The notes below the pieces were generated by a model that saw only the letters and a program-made list of their open reading frames with translations, did not search any database and was not told the DNA's origin. Of a stretch of DNA of 64,000 nt, positions 36,148-45,208 are shown in pieces. The stretch's first letter is position 1. Each line of letters begins with the position of its first letter. The stretch lies in the NCBI RefSeq assembly GCF_000430845.1, contig NZ_AUMU01000012.1, forward strand, positions 62,001 to 126,000. The letters are read 5' to 3'. The stretch comes from Chryseobacterium gregarium DSM 19109. Its GTDB lineage: Bacteria > Bacteroidota > Bacteroidia > Flavobacteriales > Weeksellaceae. Position numbers and translations under genes: made by a program.

Positions 36148-36729
36148 CTAATCTTCAAGCAGCAATAAAAAAAGTTTCGGATTGGTTGTGGAAGAGGTAT
36201 CCATTTTAGACTGCCCTCCGCTGATAGACGTAAGGTTTTTGATATTCCCGTTCCGCTTTATCTTTCCCATGGCATCATTGAGATTGCTGACAATTTGTGA
36301 AACATTAGCCATGATGATAATTTTATTCGGCAGCCTTGAAGAATGGTAATGAAGAATATTGTTATGCGAAAGCATGATCCTTCCGTCATAGGCAATAAGG
36401 TATTCACAGGTAATAAAACTGGCATCATTGGTACTCTGTAGCTCGGAAGAATACGGTGTTTTTACCACATTCAGAAAGTTCTGAAGATCTTTGTCCCAAC
36501 AGAAGAGATTACCGATCCCTTCTATCTTGATGATCTGGTTTAAAGTCTGCAGTGCCTCAGCCTCATCCGCGCAGTAATTAAAAAAGCCTCCTGAATGCGT
36601 AAACAACTGCGCAAACTTATAGTCAAGATCCGCATTTTTCAGTGAATCTCCTAGTTTTTCCAGACTTTGTTTTTCTTCTTCTTCAGACTGGCTGGTAAGT
36701 TTGCTTACAATTCTTTTGAATAAATTCAA
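36148..36729 (-). CDS. LUD domain protein (LutC/YkgG-like)
   Basis: The 193-residue protein matches the LUD domain, shared with LutC and YkgG of lactate utilisation. Recognisable parts are the N-terminal LEKLGDSLKNAD helix, TCEYLIAYDGRIML and a C-terminal PKLFLLLLED. Conserved LUD residues for substrate are less clear than in LutC, and no LutA or LutB gene is near, so a lactate role is not supported. It lies between ftsH (with a terminator in between) and cdsA and is probably the first gene of the LUD-cdsA-psd operon. The role is unknown. A CAAAAATA (TATTTTTG on the minus strand) at 36757-36764 may be its -7 box. Confidence 0.82.
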   Translation of the reverse strand: MNLFKRIVSKLTSQSEEEEKQSLEKLGDSLKNADLDYKFAQLFTHSGGFFNYCADEAEALQTLNQIIKIEGIGNLFCWDKDLQNFLNVVKTPYSSELQSTNDASFITCEYLIAYDGRIMLSHNNILHYHSSRLPNKIIIMANVSQIVSNLNDAMGKIKRNGNIKNLTSISGGQSKMDTSSTTNPKLFLLLLED

Positions 36730-36809
36730 CTTAATTTATTTTTAATCATCTTTATACAAAAATATAAAAATTAATCAAATAGGAATCTATAAACATACTT
36801 ATAAATACG

Positions 36810-36839
36810 AAAAAACCTGACAATTTAGAACTGTCAGGC
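36810..36839 (-). terminator. Rho-independent terminator downstream of ftsH
   Basis: On the minus strand CCTGACA, a nine-base loop, TGTCAGG, then six T. It separates rsfS-ftsH from the LUD-cdsA-psd run. Confidence 0.88.
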
Positions 36840-36864
36840 TGAATAATTTATTTTAAAAGAGTTT

Positions 36865-38877
36865 TTAAAGCTGAGTCGGGCTGTCGGGAGCCTGAATTTC
36901 ATTTTCCCCTTCTTTATCTTTAATGATAATTTCTTCCTGGGGCTCTTTTGATAACGGAATGGTATTGGTAACCGGCTTCTCCGTCAATTCCGGGTCCCAG
37001 GCTCTTTTCCCGAATACTTCTTCCAGATCTTCTCTGAAAATAACTTCTTTTTCCAGAAGCTTAGCAGCCAAAGCATCCAGTTTATCTTTATTATCCGTCA
37101 GGATCTGAACGGCTCTGTCGTACTGAGTTTCAATGATCCCTTTGATCTCAATATCGATTCTCTTGGCCGTTTCTTCAGAATACGGTTTCCCGAAAGAATA
37201 TTCAGACTGGCCTGAACTGTCATAATACGATATATTTCCGATATTCGGGCTCAATCCATAAATGGTCACCATGGCCTGAGCTCTCTTCGTCACACTTTCT
37301 AAATCGGAAAGTGCTCCTGTGGAAATATTATTGAAAATCACCTGCTCTGCCGCTCTTCCTCCCAATGTTGCACACATCTCGTCCAGCATCTGCTCCGTAG
37401 TGGTCAGCTGCCTTTCTTCCGGAAGGTACCAAGCTGCTCCTAAAGAACGTCCTCTCGGAACAATGGTTACTTTTAAAAGAGGGGAAGCGTGTTCCACCAA
37501 CCATGAGATAGTAGCATGACCTGCTTCATGATAAGCCACTCTTCTCTTTTCAGACGGCTTGATCGCTTTATTTTTCTTTTCAAGACCTCCGATAATACGG
37601 TCTACTGCATCAAGGAAATCCTGCTTGTTTACCGATTCATGATTGTTTCTTGCGGCAATCAGTGCTGCCTCATTACATACATTGGCGATATCCGCTCCGC
37701 TGAATCCCGGAGTCTGTTTTGCCAGAAACTCCCGGTCTACATTATCACTAAGCTTGATTTTCTTTAAGTGAACATCAAAAATCTGTCTTCTCTCGTGCAA
37801 TTCCGGAAGGTCAACATAGATCGAACGGTCAAAACGTCCGGCTCTCATTAAAGCTTTATCAAGGATATCAGCTCTGTTGGTGGCAGCCATGACAATAACG
37901 TTGGTATCAGTTCCGAAACCGTCCATTTCCGTAAGAAGCTGGTTGAGGGTATTTTCTCTTTCATCGTTTCCGCCGGAGAAATTATTTTTCCCTCTTGCTC
38001 TACCGATGGCATCGATCTCATCAATAAATATGATTGCAGGAGACTTGACTTTAGCCTGAGCAAAAAGATCTCTTACTCTGGAAGCTCCCACACCCACAAA
38101 CATTTCTACAAAATCGGAACCTGAAAGTGAGAAAAAAGGAACCTTAGCTTCCCCTGCAACAGCTTTAGCCAAAAGGGTTTTACCAGTTCCCGGAGGCCCT
38201 ACCAAGAGTACTCCTTTGGGGATTTTACCTCCCAGCTTCGTATATTTCTCCGAGTTCTTCAGGAAATCCACAACTTCCTGCACCTCTTCTTTGGCACCTT
38301 CTAACCCTGCAACGTCTTTGAACGTCACCTGGATTTTTTCTTTTTCATCAAACAGTTTGGCTTTGGATTTTCCGATAGAGAAAATCTGCCCGCCGGGACC
38401 GCCTCCGCTTCCCATCTTCCTGAAAAGTAGGAAATAAAATAATCCCAAGATGGCAATCCACACCAATGCCTGAACAAGGAATCCCATCAAAGGGCTTTCC
38501 CCTTCCGCATAATCTTTAGCGGTTTTTATGGCCGGGTTCTGCAACTTTAAAGCGTCGAACTTCTCCAAGAAAAGACGTAATTCTCCGTATTTAAGGGTAT
38601 AATCCGCTTTCGGAGTCATCACTAAACTTGAAAAAGGGTTTGCTTTTTCATCTTTTTTTACCGTAGCGGTCTTAGCAGCCTGTGTTAAAAATACGTCAGC
38701 CTTCTGGGCCTGTTTATCTATTAAAACTCTCTGGACCTTTCCCGCCTGCATTTCTCTGAAGAAACCGTCCTCATCTATAGATTTTGCATTGTTGTCGCCC
38801 AAAAGGCTGGGAACAAAAAATAACAAAAGGGCTATGATCGCAATCGGAAAAAACCAGTTAAATCCTTTATTGTTCAT
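36865..38877 (-). CDS. ftsH: ATP-dependent zinc metalloprotease FtsH
   Basis: FtsH is the membrane-bound AAA+ protease that degrades misfolded and regulatory proteins. The 670-residue protein has an N-terminal membrane helix (about residues 7-25), an extracytoplasmic domain, a second helix (about 135-152, [15 protein letters not shown]), then the AAA domain with Walker A GPPGTGKT (residues 227-234), Walker [12 protein letters not shown], the second region of homology ([20 protein letters not shown]) and the zinc site HEAGH (His450, Glu451, His454). The extracytoplasmic domain is longer than in E. coli. The gene follows rsfS by 14 bases, so the two are co-transcribed. Confidence 0.98.
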   Translation of the reverse strand: MNNKGFNWFFPIAIIALLLFFVPSLLGDNNAKSIDEDGFFREMQAGKVQRVLIDKQAQKADVFLTQAAKTATVKKDEKANPFSSLVMTPKADYTLKYGELRLFLEKFDALKLQNPAIKTAKDYAEGESPLMGFLVQALVWIAILGLFYFLLFRKMGSGGGPGGQIFSIGKSKAKLFDEKEKIQVTFKDVAGLEGAKEEVQEVVDFLKNSEKYTKLGGKIPKGVLLVGPPGTGKTLLAKAVAGEAKVPFFSLSGSDFVEMFVGVGASRVRDLFAQAKVKSPAIIFIDEIDAIGRARGKNNFSGGNDERENTLNQLLTEMDGFGTDTNVIVMAATNRADILDKALMRAGRFDRSIYVDLPELHERRQIFDVHLKKIKLSDNVDREFLAKQTPGFSGADIANVCNEAALIAARNNHESVNKQDFLDAVDRIIGGLEKKNKAIKPSEKRRVAYHEAGHATISWLVEHASPLLKVTIVPRGRSLGAAWYLPEERQLTTTEQMLDEMCATLGGRAAEQVIFNNISTGALSDLESVTKRAQAMVTIYGLSPNIGNISYYDSSGQSEYSFGKPYSEETAKRIDIEIKGIIETQYDRAVQILTDNKDKLDALAAKLLEKEVIFREDLEEVFGKRAWDPELTEKPVTNTIPLSKEPQEEIIIKDKEGENEIQAPDSPTQL

Positions 38878-38891
38878 TGATAATTTTTAAG

Positions 38892-39260
38892 TTAATATTC
38901 ATTTTCAATTTTGGTAATGACGGCGTCACCCCAAAGTTCCTCGATGTCATAATACTCACGGGTCTGCTTCTGGAAAATGTGCACCACTACGGAAACGTAG
39001 TCTACCAAAACCCACATGGCGTTTTCTGTACCTTCCACGTGCCATGGCCTTTCCTTCAACTCATTCCTCACTTTTTTCTCAATGCTTCCTGCTAAAGCCG
39101 CAACCTGAGTGTTGGAATTCCCACTACATATGACAAATGTTTCAGCGACAGAGTTTTCTATGTTGGAAAGATCAAAGATCATTACATCTTCACCTTTTAC
39201 ATCCTGAATTGCCTCAACGATTTTATCTAATAATTCTTGTTTTTCTGCTGTTTTATTCAT
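38892..39260 (-). CDS. rsfS: Ribosomal silencing factor RsfS
   Basis: RsfS binds ribosomal protein L14 and blocks subunit joining when nutrients are low. The 122-residue protein has the family motifs VICSGNSNTQVAALAGSIE, GTENAMWVLVDYVSVVVHIFQ (a hydrophobic run typical of the fold) and a final REYYDIEELWGDA. Length is normal. A TAAATTTG box on the minus strand at 39287-39280 lies 20 bases before the start. ftsH follows 14 bases later, so this is the first gene of an rsfS-ftsH operon, and it is divergent from birA. Confidence 0.95.
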   Translation of the reverse strand: MNKTAEKQELLDKIVEAIQDVKGEDVMIFDLSNIENSVAETFVICSGNSNTQVAALAGSIEKKVRNELKERPWHVEGTENAMWVLVDYVSVVVHIFQKQTREYYDIEELWGDAVITKIENEY

Positions 39261-39346
39261 TAAAAAATACTATAATCTGCAAATTTATTGTTTTTCTTTT
39301 ACTTTAGCCTTACTTTTATCCCCCGAATGTCTTAAAGTTTTCTTAA

Positions 39347-40063
39347 ATGAGTCAACTATTCTATATTAAAGAGTGCTCTTCTACTAATGACGAAATTTCA
39401 AAGGTTTTACTTTATGAGGATTCAGATTTTATTGCGGTACACACATTTAATCAAACTGGTGGCCGGGGCCAGTATGGAAACACATGGTTATCAGCCGCTG
39501 ATAAAAATTTAGCGTATACGCTTGCGGTAAAGTCCCGGGATTTTATACTGTCAGACTTTATGTTCAATTATTATACCGCAATCATCATCTGTGATTTCAT
39601 TGCCAATCTGGCTGATACTGCCGTAAATATCAAATGGCCTAATGATATTATTCTCAAAAATAAAAAGATTGCCGGGATTTTAATCGAAAAGAAAAAAGTC
39701 AGCCAAAACAATTATTTCATTATCGGATTGGGTATCAACGTACTTCAGGAAAAATTCCCTGAAGTTTCCAATGCAGGATCATTACTGACACAAACCGGAA
39801 AATATTTCGGACTTGAGGAACTTACGGCAGACCTCAACCAATTTTTGGTTGAAAAATTAAAGAATACCCCTTCGGAAAAGGAAATTATAGAACGTTTTAA
39901 TTCCAATTTATTCAGAAAGGATCAGATCTCGGTTTTTGAAATTAATAAAGAGAGACAAAATGGCATTATAAAAAATGCTGATGAAAACGGTGAAATCTGG
40001 ATTGATCTTGAAAATGACGGTCTTCGCTCTTTCTACCATAAAGAAATAAAACTTCTTTACTGA
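39347..40063 (+). CDS. birA: Biotin--[acetyl-CoA-carboxylase] ligase
   Basis: BirA activates biotin to biotinyl-AMP and attaches it to the carboxyl carrier protein of acetyl-CoA carboxylase. The 238-residue protein has ECSSTNDEI, the biotin/AMP site GGRGQYGNTW, IKWPNDIIL and KIAGILIEKK, then a C-terminal SH3-like domain. The N-terminal helix-turn-helix of the E. coli repressor form is missing, so this is the monofunctional class and does not regulate biotin genes. Its last seven bases overlap the converging LptF/G-like gene. Confidence 0.95.
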   Translation: MSQLFYIKECSSTNDEISKVLLYEDSDFIAVHTFNQTGGRGQYGNTWLSAADKNLAYTLAVKSRDFILSDFMFNYYTAIIICDFIANLADTAVNIKWPNDIILKNKKIAGILIEKKKVSQNNYFIIGLGINVLQEKFPEVSNAGSLLTQTGKYFGLEELTADLNQFLVEKLKNTPSEKEIIERFNSNLFRKDQISVFEINKERQNGIIKNADENGEIWIDLENDGLRSFYHKEIKLLY

Positions 40064-41169
40064 TTAGCTCTTTTAAGGTATAAAAATAAAGCAAGCGGGG
40101 AAAAAACCAGATTTGGGAACCACATCGCCAATGCCGGCGACATGCTTTTGTTCTCTGAAACCACTTTTAACGCCTCAAATGAGAACACAAAGACAAACGC
40201 CAGGGAAATTCCTAATGCCAGGTTAATTCCGAGCCCTCCACGCTTTTTCTGAGAAGAGAGCGAAAGGGCGAGAAACGTCAGGATTACAATGGAAACAGGC
40301 ATTGAAGTTCTCTGATGCAGCTCATTTAAGTGGGCATTCAGATTGCTGTTTCCTTTTTCCGTTTCCCTTCTGATGAATTTTAAAAGTTCGGGAGTCGTTT
40401 TATTCTGTCCCAGAAGTTCATTGGGGAAAAGCTCTTCAGGATCGTGCCGGTAACTTTTCTTCAGGTCAAAACCATTTGACAATTTTTCGGTATCGTTTTT
40501 ATTGATGGTTTTTTCCGTATATGAATTCAGGACGAAATGTTTTTTAGCCTGGTCCCAGGATACATCGGAAGCTTTAAGCTCATAATTCAGCCTTCTATTT
40601 TTGTCAAACTTCTGATACACGAACCCCGATCCTCTTTTTTCTCTTTTATTCCAGGAATTGATAAAAATATATTCCGTTTTGCTCAGCTGAGCGGAAACAG
40701 GGGCAGTACCTAAAACTTTTTCTTTATTGGCAGCATTGTAGGTATACGCTTCCAGCTGGTTTTTCTGAATATTGGCCCATGGCAGAATAAAGTGGTTGAT
40801 CCCCAAGGACAGAACGGCAATAAATAAGGAGGTCAGCAAATAAGGCCTGGCAAAGCGGTGAAAACTCGCCCCGCTGCTTATAATGGCGACAATCTCCGTA
40901 TTGTTGGCCATTCTTGAGGTAAAATAAATTACCGATATGAATACCAGAATCGAAAGGAACGTCATGACCAGATTAATAATCCAGAACGGATAAAAGTGAA
41001 TAAGGAAATACGTCAAATTCAGCTTTGCATCGATAGCAGTTGCATTTTCAATTCTTGGAATTTTTGACTGCACATCAATGACGAGCACTACTATAGACAG
41101 CAATATCAGCATGAAACTGAAGGTCCCAAGATATTTCCTAACAATATACCGGTCTATAATTTTCAGCAT
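40057..41169 (-). CDS. LptF/LptG family permease (YjgP/YjgQ)
   Basis: The 370-residue protein matches the YjgP/YjgQ family, the membrane part of the LptBFG complex that lifts lipopolysaccharide from the inner membrane. It begins with the family start (IIDRYIVRKYLGTFSFMLILL), with helices at about 12-32, 55-80 and 98-120. A periplasmic beta-jellyroll domain follows (about 130-265), then three helices at the end (VSIVILTFLALSLSS, LGISLAFVFVFSFEAL, FPNLVFSPLALFLYL). Assignment to LptF or LptG cannot be made from this copy alone. It is 84 bases downstream of tgt on the same strand and probably ends that operon. Confidence 0.92.
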   Translation of the reverse strand: MLKIIDRYIVRKYLGTFSFMLILLSIVVLVIDVQSKIPRIENATAIDAKLNLTYFLIHFYPFWIINLVMTFLSILVFISVIYFTSRMANNTEIVAIISSGASFHRFARPYLLTSLFIAVLSLGINHFILPWANIQKNQLEAYTYNAANKEKVLGTAPVSAQLSKTEYIFINSWNKREKRGSGFVYQKFDKNRRLNYELKASDVSWDQAKKHFVLNSYTEKTINKNDTEKLSNGFDLKKSYRHDPEELFPNELLGQNKTTPELLKFIRRETEKGNSNLNAHLNELHQRTSMPVSIVILTFLALSLSSQKKRGGLGINLALGISLAFVFVFSFEALKVVSENKSMSPALAMWFPNLVFSPLALFLYLKRANQ

Positions 41170-41253
41170 CCTTTCTTTTTCAATGCGTTTTACTTATTTA
41201 AATTTACAGAATCCTTCTGTTTATATCCTGTGTGATTCGCCTGTATCTTTTAT

Positions 41254-42384
41254 TTAAAGCCTCTGTCTGAGAACCGGCACTACGGATTTTTTCCATTCAT
41301 AGAAATCGCCTGCCATAATATGCTCCCTGGCCACTTTCACCAGCTCCAGATAAAATGCCAGGTTATGAATTGAGGCGATCTGCTTGGCAAGGTATTCTTT
41401 GGAAACAAACAAATGCCTCAGATAAGCTTTTGAATATTCCCGGTCTACAAAACTTGTCCCCAGTTCATCCAATGGCGAAAAGTCTTTTTTCCACCTTTCA
41501 TTCTTCATATTCATCACCCCTTTCCAGGTAAACAGCATGGCATTCCTTGCATTTCTTGTCGGCATCACACAATCCATCATATCAATTCCCAAACCAATTG
41601 ATTCCAGAATATTCCACGGTGTTCCGACACCCATTAGATATCTCGGTTTTTCTTTAGGTAAAATATCCGTTACCTCATCGGTGATCCTGTACATTTCCTC
41701 TTCAGGCTCCCCTACGGAAAGTCCGCCGATGGCATTCCCTTCTGCCCCGGATTCAGCAATCACTTCAGCAGAAATTTTCCTTAAATCCGAATAGGTTGAC
41801 CCCTGAACGATTGGGAAGAATCTTTGTTTATGACCATATAATTCCGGATTTTTCTCATTCCAATCAATACATCTTTTCAACCATCGGTGCGTCATTTCCA
41901 TAGAAATTTTCACCTGATTATATTCGCAAGGATAAGCAACACATTCGTCAAAAGCCATAAAAATATCGGCTCCGATCTGTCTCTGAATTTCCATAGATTT
42001 TTCCGGAGTGAATAAATGAACGCTTCCATCAATATGAGATTTGAATTTTACTCCTTCTTCAGACATCTTTCTTGTTCCCGAAAGCGAAAACACCTGAAAC
42101 CCTCCTGAATCGGTAAGAATGGGAAGATCCCAGTTCATAAATTTATGCAGGCCTCCCGCTTCCTGTATCACTTCCATTCCCGGACGAAGATACAGATGAT
42201 AGGTATTGCCTAAAATAATCTGGGCTTTTATATCGTCTTTTAATTCTCTCTGGTGAACGGTCTTTACACTGGCAACTGTCCCTACAGGCATAAAAATCGG
42301 GGTCTGGACCTTACCGTGGTCTGTGGTCATTTCGCCGGCCCTAGCCTTCCCTTCCGAGGTTTTTTCTATATTAAAAAATTTCAT
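41254..42384 (-). CDS. tgt: tRNA-guanine transglycosylase (queuine tRNA-ribosyltransferase)
   Basis: Tgt exchanges guanine 34 for preQ1 in tRNAs with GUN anticodons, part of queuosine synthesis. The 376-residue protein has the substrate-site ILTDSGGFQVFSLSG, GGLSVGEP and the nucleophile region GIDMMDCVMPTRNARNAMLFT. The usual zinc-site CxCxxC is not present: the matching stretch reads ELGTSFVDREYSKAYLRHLF, although the fourth ligand His (ASIHNLAFY) remains. I recall similar sequences in other Bacteroidota, so it is probably a lineage variant rather than a dead enzyme. It lies 74 bases downstream of the DUF4296 lipoprotein gene. Confidence 0.95.
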   Translation of the reverse strand: MKFFNIEKTSEGKARAGEMTTDHGKVQTPIFMPVGTVASVKTVHQRELKDDIKAQIILGNTYHLYLRPGMEVIQEAGGLHKFMNWDLPILTDSGGFQVFSLSGTRKMSEEGVKFKSHIDGSVHLFTPEKSMEIQRQIGADIFMAFDECVAYPCEYNQVKISMEMTHRWLKRCIDWNEKNPELYGHKQRFFPIVQGSTYSDLRKISAEVIAESGAEGNAIGGLSVGEPEEEMYRITDEVTDILPKEKPRYLMGVGTPWNILESIGLGIDMMDCVMPTRNARNAMLFTWKGVMNMKNERWKKDFSPLDELGTSFVDREYSKAYLRHLFVSKEYLAKQIASIHNLAFYLELVKVAREHIMAGDFYEWKKSVVPVLRQRL

Positions 42385-42458
42385 TCGTCTATTTTTTTAA
42401 TTCACCGCCAATGGCAGTTTATGCCTGTGTCGAATGGAACACGTTCTGCATCTTAATA

Positions 42459-42830
42459 TTATTTTGCGAAATCCGGTACATTTCCGTTTTTCTTTAACTG
42501 ATCTTTTACATATTGATCCGCTTTAGGATCTTTTTCCAATATTATTTTCTGTGCGTCTTCAGCAATCCCGTTCATTTTTTCTCTGATGACATAATATTTG
42601 AAGCTTGCAATAAAGTCATCGGGTTTTACCTTATGGGTTTTCAGAACATATCTCGTTCCGGCTTCCAGATTGGAATTCGGGTACATGAATGTTGCCTGGT
42701 CATTGATAGCAAGGTCGGCTAAGATTTCTGCCATCTGGCCCTGCGGAATAAGATTCTCAGGCTTATCAATATAGTTTCCTCCACAGGAAACCATAAAAAG
42801 CATAATGAAAACAAAGATTATTTTTTTCAT
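42459..42830 (-). CDS. DUF4296 lipoprotein
   Basis: The 123-residue protein has a lipoprotein signal peptide (MKKIIFVFIMLFMVSCGG, lipobox MVSC, Cys at residue 16). The mature part starts with IDKPENLIPQGQMAEILADLAI, the DUF4296 hallmark, followed by a helical region ending in an acidic-basic tail. The function of the family is unknown. The ATG at 42830 overlaps the stop of the upstream glycosyltransferase gene by the four bases ATGA, which implies translational coupling. A longer start eight codons upstream would lack a signal peptide and is rejected. Confidence 0.88.
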   Translation of the reverse strand: MKKIIFVFIMLFMVSCGGNYIDKPENLIPQGQMAEILADLAINDQATFMYPNSNLEAGTRYVLKTHKVKPDDFIASFKYYVIREKMNGIAEDAQKIILEKDPKADQYVKDQLKKNGNVPDFAK

Positions 42831-43543
42831 AACCTGTTGATTATCGATTTCCATTTTAAATTCAGCACTCCAAAAACGGCTTCATGAATAATCCCTCCGT
42901 TCATTTTGCTTTCCCCCAATATCCTGTTGGTAAAAATAATAGGAACCTCTACGATATTAAACCCTTTCTTAAAAGCACGGAATTTCATTTCAATCTGAAA
43001 ACCGTATCCTTTCAGCTTAACATTATCAAGTCCGATCTCTTCAAGAACCCTTCTCGAAAAGCAGACGAACCCTGCTGTTGTATCATGGGTCGGAAGCCCT
43101 AAGACAAACCGCACATATTTTGAGGCGAAATAAGAAAGCAACACTCTTCCCATAGGCCAGTTTACTACATTTACGCCTTTCGAATACCTTGAACCAACCG
43201 CCATATCCGCCTTTAAGCAGGCTTCATAAAGTTTCGGAAGGTCATTCGGATTGTGGGAAAAATCGGCATCCATTTCGAAGATATAATCATACTGGTATTC
43301 TAGGGCCCATCTGAAACCATGAATATAAGCTTTCCCCAGGCCATCCTTGACTTTCCTGACCGACAGGTGCAGATGGTGCGGAAATTTTCTCTGCAAATCC
43401 TTTACCAGGTCCGCCGTTCCGTCCGGAGATGAATCATCAACTACTAAAATATGAAAGTCATCTTCCAATGCAAAAACTGCGGAAATAATATTTTCAATAT
43501 TTTCCTTTTCGTTATAAGTAGGAATGATGACCAGCTTTTTCAT
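42827..43543 (-). CDS. Polyprenol-phosphate glycosyltransferase (Dpm1-like, GT2)
   Basis: The 238-residue protein is a GT-A fold glycosyltransferase of family 2, close to dolichyl/polyprenyl-phosphate mannose synthases. Motifs are VIIPTYNEKENI, VVDDSSPDGTADLV, EMDADFSHNPNDLP (DxD-like site) and VGSRYSKGVNVVNWP. It lacks the C-terminal membrane domain of longer members. It probably moves a sugar from a nucleotide to undecaprenyl phosphate at the cytosolic face of the membrane, feeding protein or envelope glycosylation. The ATG at 43543 follows a TATCTTTG box at 43560-43553 on the minus strand, so the longer start 15 codons upstream is unlikely. Confidence 0.93.
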   Translation of the reverse strand: MKKLVIIPTYNEKENIENIISAVFALEDDFHILVVDDSSPDGTADLVKDLQRKFPHHLHLSVRKVKDGLGKAYIHGFRWALEYQYDYIFEMDADFSHNPNDLPKLYEACLKADMAVGSRYSKGVNVVNWPMGRVLLSYFASKYVRFVLGLPTHDTTAGFVCFSRRVLEEIGLDNVKLKGYGFQIEMKFRAFKKGFNIVEVPIIFTNRILGESKMNGGIIHEAVFGVLNLKWKSIINRL

Positions 43544-43552
43544 TTCAGTGTG

Positions 43553-43560
43553 CAAAGATA
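43553..43560 (-). promoter_or_regulatory. -7 box of the glycosyltransferase operon
   Basis: TATCTTTG on the minus strand, 9 bases before the ATG at 43543. A CAAA at 43586-43589 (TTTG on the minus strand) is 25 bases away, longer than the usual 19. Confidence 0.5.
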
Positions 43561-43602
43561 GTTTATTTAACCTTTTTATTTTATACAAAATAATCTATAA
43601 TT

Positions 43603-44289
43603 TTGCAAAAAATATTTCCGTTGCCACGATCACAACATTTTATCAACCAAATAAGAATTCCTGAAAATAACGACTGGGTCATCTTTATATTGCTGGGCTG
43701 TATCTTTCTTTATCTTTTTATGATGAACATCGTAGAAAGAGAAGCCAACCTGAAAGACTTCCTGCTTCAAAAATATTTTGACGCCAGTAACAACCTTCCG
43801 AGCTGGGTAATTACCTCCTGCATTATCTTTCTTATGCTGTCGGTTTTAATCTCACAATACATTCCTACAGTCCCTAAATATGTGGCCGACCTACAGATTC
43901 TGGGGTATCAGCTGAACAAATTCGGGTTCTGTTTGCTTGCCGTCATGCTTTTTTATCTCATAAAATCTGGACTTGGATTTTTATTTTTCCAAAGTATCGG
44001 TGACGGAAAAAAATGGACTATTTTTTACTTTACCTCTACTAAATTTTATTTTATCCTGTCATTTTTGCTACTCATTCTATGTGTAACCCACTATTATTTC
44101 CCCATTGACAGAGATAAAATGTTTTTATATTATATAATATTCTTTTCTTTCGTGTTCATTTTCAAGGTTTTTTTCTATTTATTTCACAGGAACAACATAC
44201 TACCTGAAAAATGGTATTATAAATTTTTGTATATTTGCACCCTCCAAATAGCACCTCTTTTGCTGCTTTGGAAATTATTATTTTTTTAA
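43603..44289 (+). CDS. DUF4271 family membrane protein
   Basis: The 228-residue protein has six or seven predicted membrane helices and the DUF4271 features ENNDWVIFILLGCIFLYLF near the start and FKVFFYLFHRNNILPEKWYYKFLYICTLQ (in overlapping motifs) near the end. The function is unknown; the family sits next to hemD in flavobacteria. No ATG fits. The frame can start at TTG 43603, but a TAATTTTG box (43598-43605) covers it, so TTG 43621 (LPRSQHF) is a good alternative. The gene is divergent from the glycosyltransferase. The hemD promoter appears to lie within its last 60 bases. Confidence 0.85.
   Translation: MQKIFPLPRSQHFINQIRIPENNDWVIFILLGCIFLYLFMMNIVEREANLKDFLLQKYFDASNNLPSWVITSCIIFLMLSVLISQYIPTVPKYVADLQILGYQLNKFGFCLLAVMLFYLIKSGLGFLFFQSIGDGKKWTIFYFTSTKFYFILSFLLLILCVTHYYFPIDRDKMFLYYIIFFSFVFIFKVFFYLFHRNNILPEKWYYKFLYICTLQIAPLLLLWKLLFF
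44230..44237 (+). promoter_or_regulatory. -7 box for hemD inside the DUF4271 gene
   Basis: TATATTTG followed by CACCC, 61 bases before the hemD ATG at 44298 and inside the 3' end of the upstream reading frame. The -33 position shows no TTTG. Confidence 0.45.
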
Positions 44290-44297
44290 TAAAGTCA

Positions 44298-45041
44298 ATG
44301 ATGAGAATAAAGTCTATTTTGGTATCTCAACCAGTCCCTAGCGAGTCATCTCCGTATCTGGATATTGCAAAGAAGGAAAAAATAAAGATTGATTTCCGTC
44401 CTTTCATCCATGTTGAAGGGGCTGATAACAAAGAACTTAGAACACAAAAAATTGATCTTACGCAATATACCGGGATTATTTTCACGAGTAAGAATGCGAT
44501 AGACCATTATTTCAGGTTAGCTGAAGAGCTGCGTTTTGCAGTGCCTGATACGATGCGGTATATCTGTCAGTCTGAAGCTATTGCCAATTATCTTCAGAAA
44601 CACATTGTGTACAGAAAAAGAAAGATCAGCTTTGGGGAAAAGAATTTCTCAGACCTGCTGCCTCTTTTTAAAAAGTTCCCGGGTGAAAAATACCTGCTGC
44701 CATCTTCGGATGTTTTAAGTCCGGATATTGTAAAAACTATGGAAGCTTCCAATGTAGACTGGAAAAGGGCGATCATGTACAGAACAGTTTGCAGTGACCT
44801 GACGGATATCAACGTTAAGGATTATGACATGCTGATTTTCTTCAGCCCTCAAGGTATTAAATCATTACAGCAGAATTTCCCGGAATTCAAACAGGAAGAA
44901 ACAAAAATCGGGGTATTCGGAACGACAACTTTAGCCGCAGCAGAAGATGCAGGTTTAAAAGTGAATCTGATGGCTCCTACAAAAGAAACCCCATCCATGA
45001 CCATGGCACTGGAAAAATATATTAAGGCACTTCATAAGTAG
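44298..45041 (+). CDS. hemD: Uroporphyrinogen-III synthase
   Basis: HemD closes and rearranges hydroxymethylbilane to uroporphyrinogen III in haem synthesis. The 247-residue protein has the two-lobed family layout: IKSILVSQPVP at the start, TGIIFTSKNAIDHYF and ICQSEAIANYL in the first lobe, KYLLPSSDVLS and MLIFFSPQGIKSL in the second, then FGTTTLAAAEDAGL and the C-terminal PTKETPSMTMAL. HemD is poorly conserved, but this motif order is diagnostic. The start is ATG 44298 or 44301; a longer frame from 44235 begins inside the preceding gene and is rejected. A terminator follows. Confidence 0.86.
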   Translation: MMRIKSILVSQPVPSESSPYLDIAKKEKIKIDFRPFIHVEGADNKELRTQKIDLTQYTGIIFTSKNAIDHYFRLAEELRFAVPDTMRYICQSEAIANYLQKHIVYRKRKISFGEKNFSDLLPLFKKFPGEKYLLPSSDVLSPDIVKTMEASNVDWKRAIMYRTVCSDLTDINVKDYDMLIFFSPQGIKSLQQNFPEFKQEETKIGVFGTTTLAAAEDAGLKVNLMAPTKETPSMTMALEKYIKALHK

Positions 45042-45062
45042 TTCTAATATAAAATATATAAC

Positions 45063-45098
45063 AGCCGTCTTTTCTACAGGAAAGATGGCTTTTTTTTA
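45063..45098 (+). terminator. Rho-independent terminator after hemD
   Basis: AGCCGTCTTTTC pairs, with one G-U and a small bulge, to GAAAGATGGCT, followed by a run of eight T. Confidence 0.82.
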
Positions 45099-45208
45099 AT
45101 TAAATTTGGCCAGAAATTAATATGGAATGAAACGTCACAAAAAGCTTCGATAAGATCAAGTGTTTATAAAGACGTTCAGCCCGGTCATCATAAAAAATCT
45201 AAATTCAG

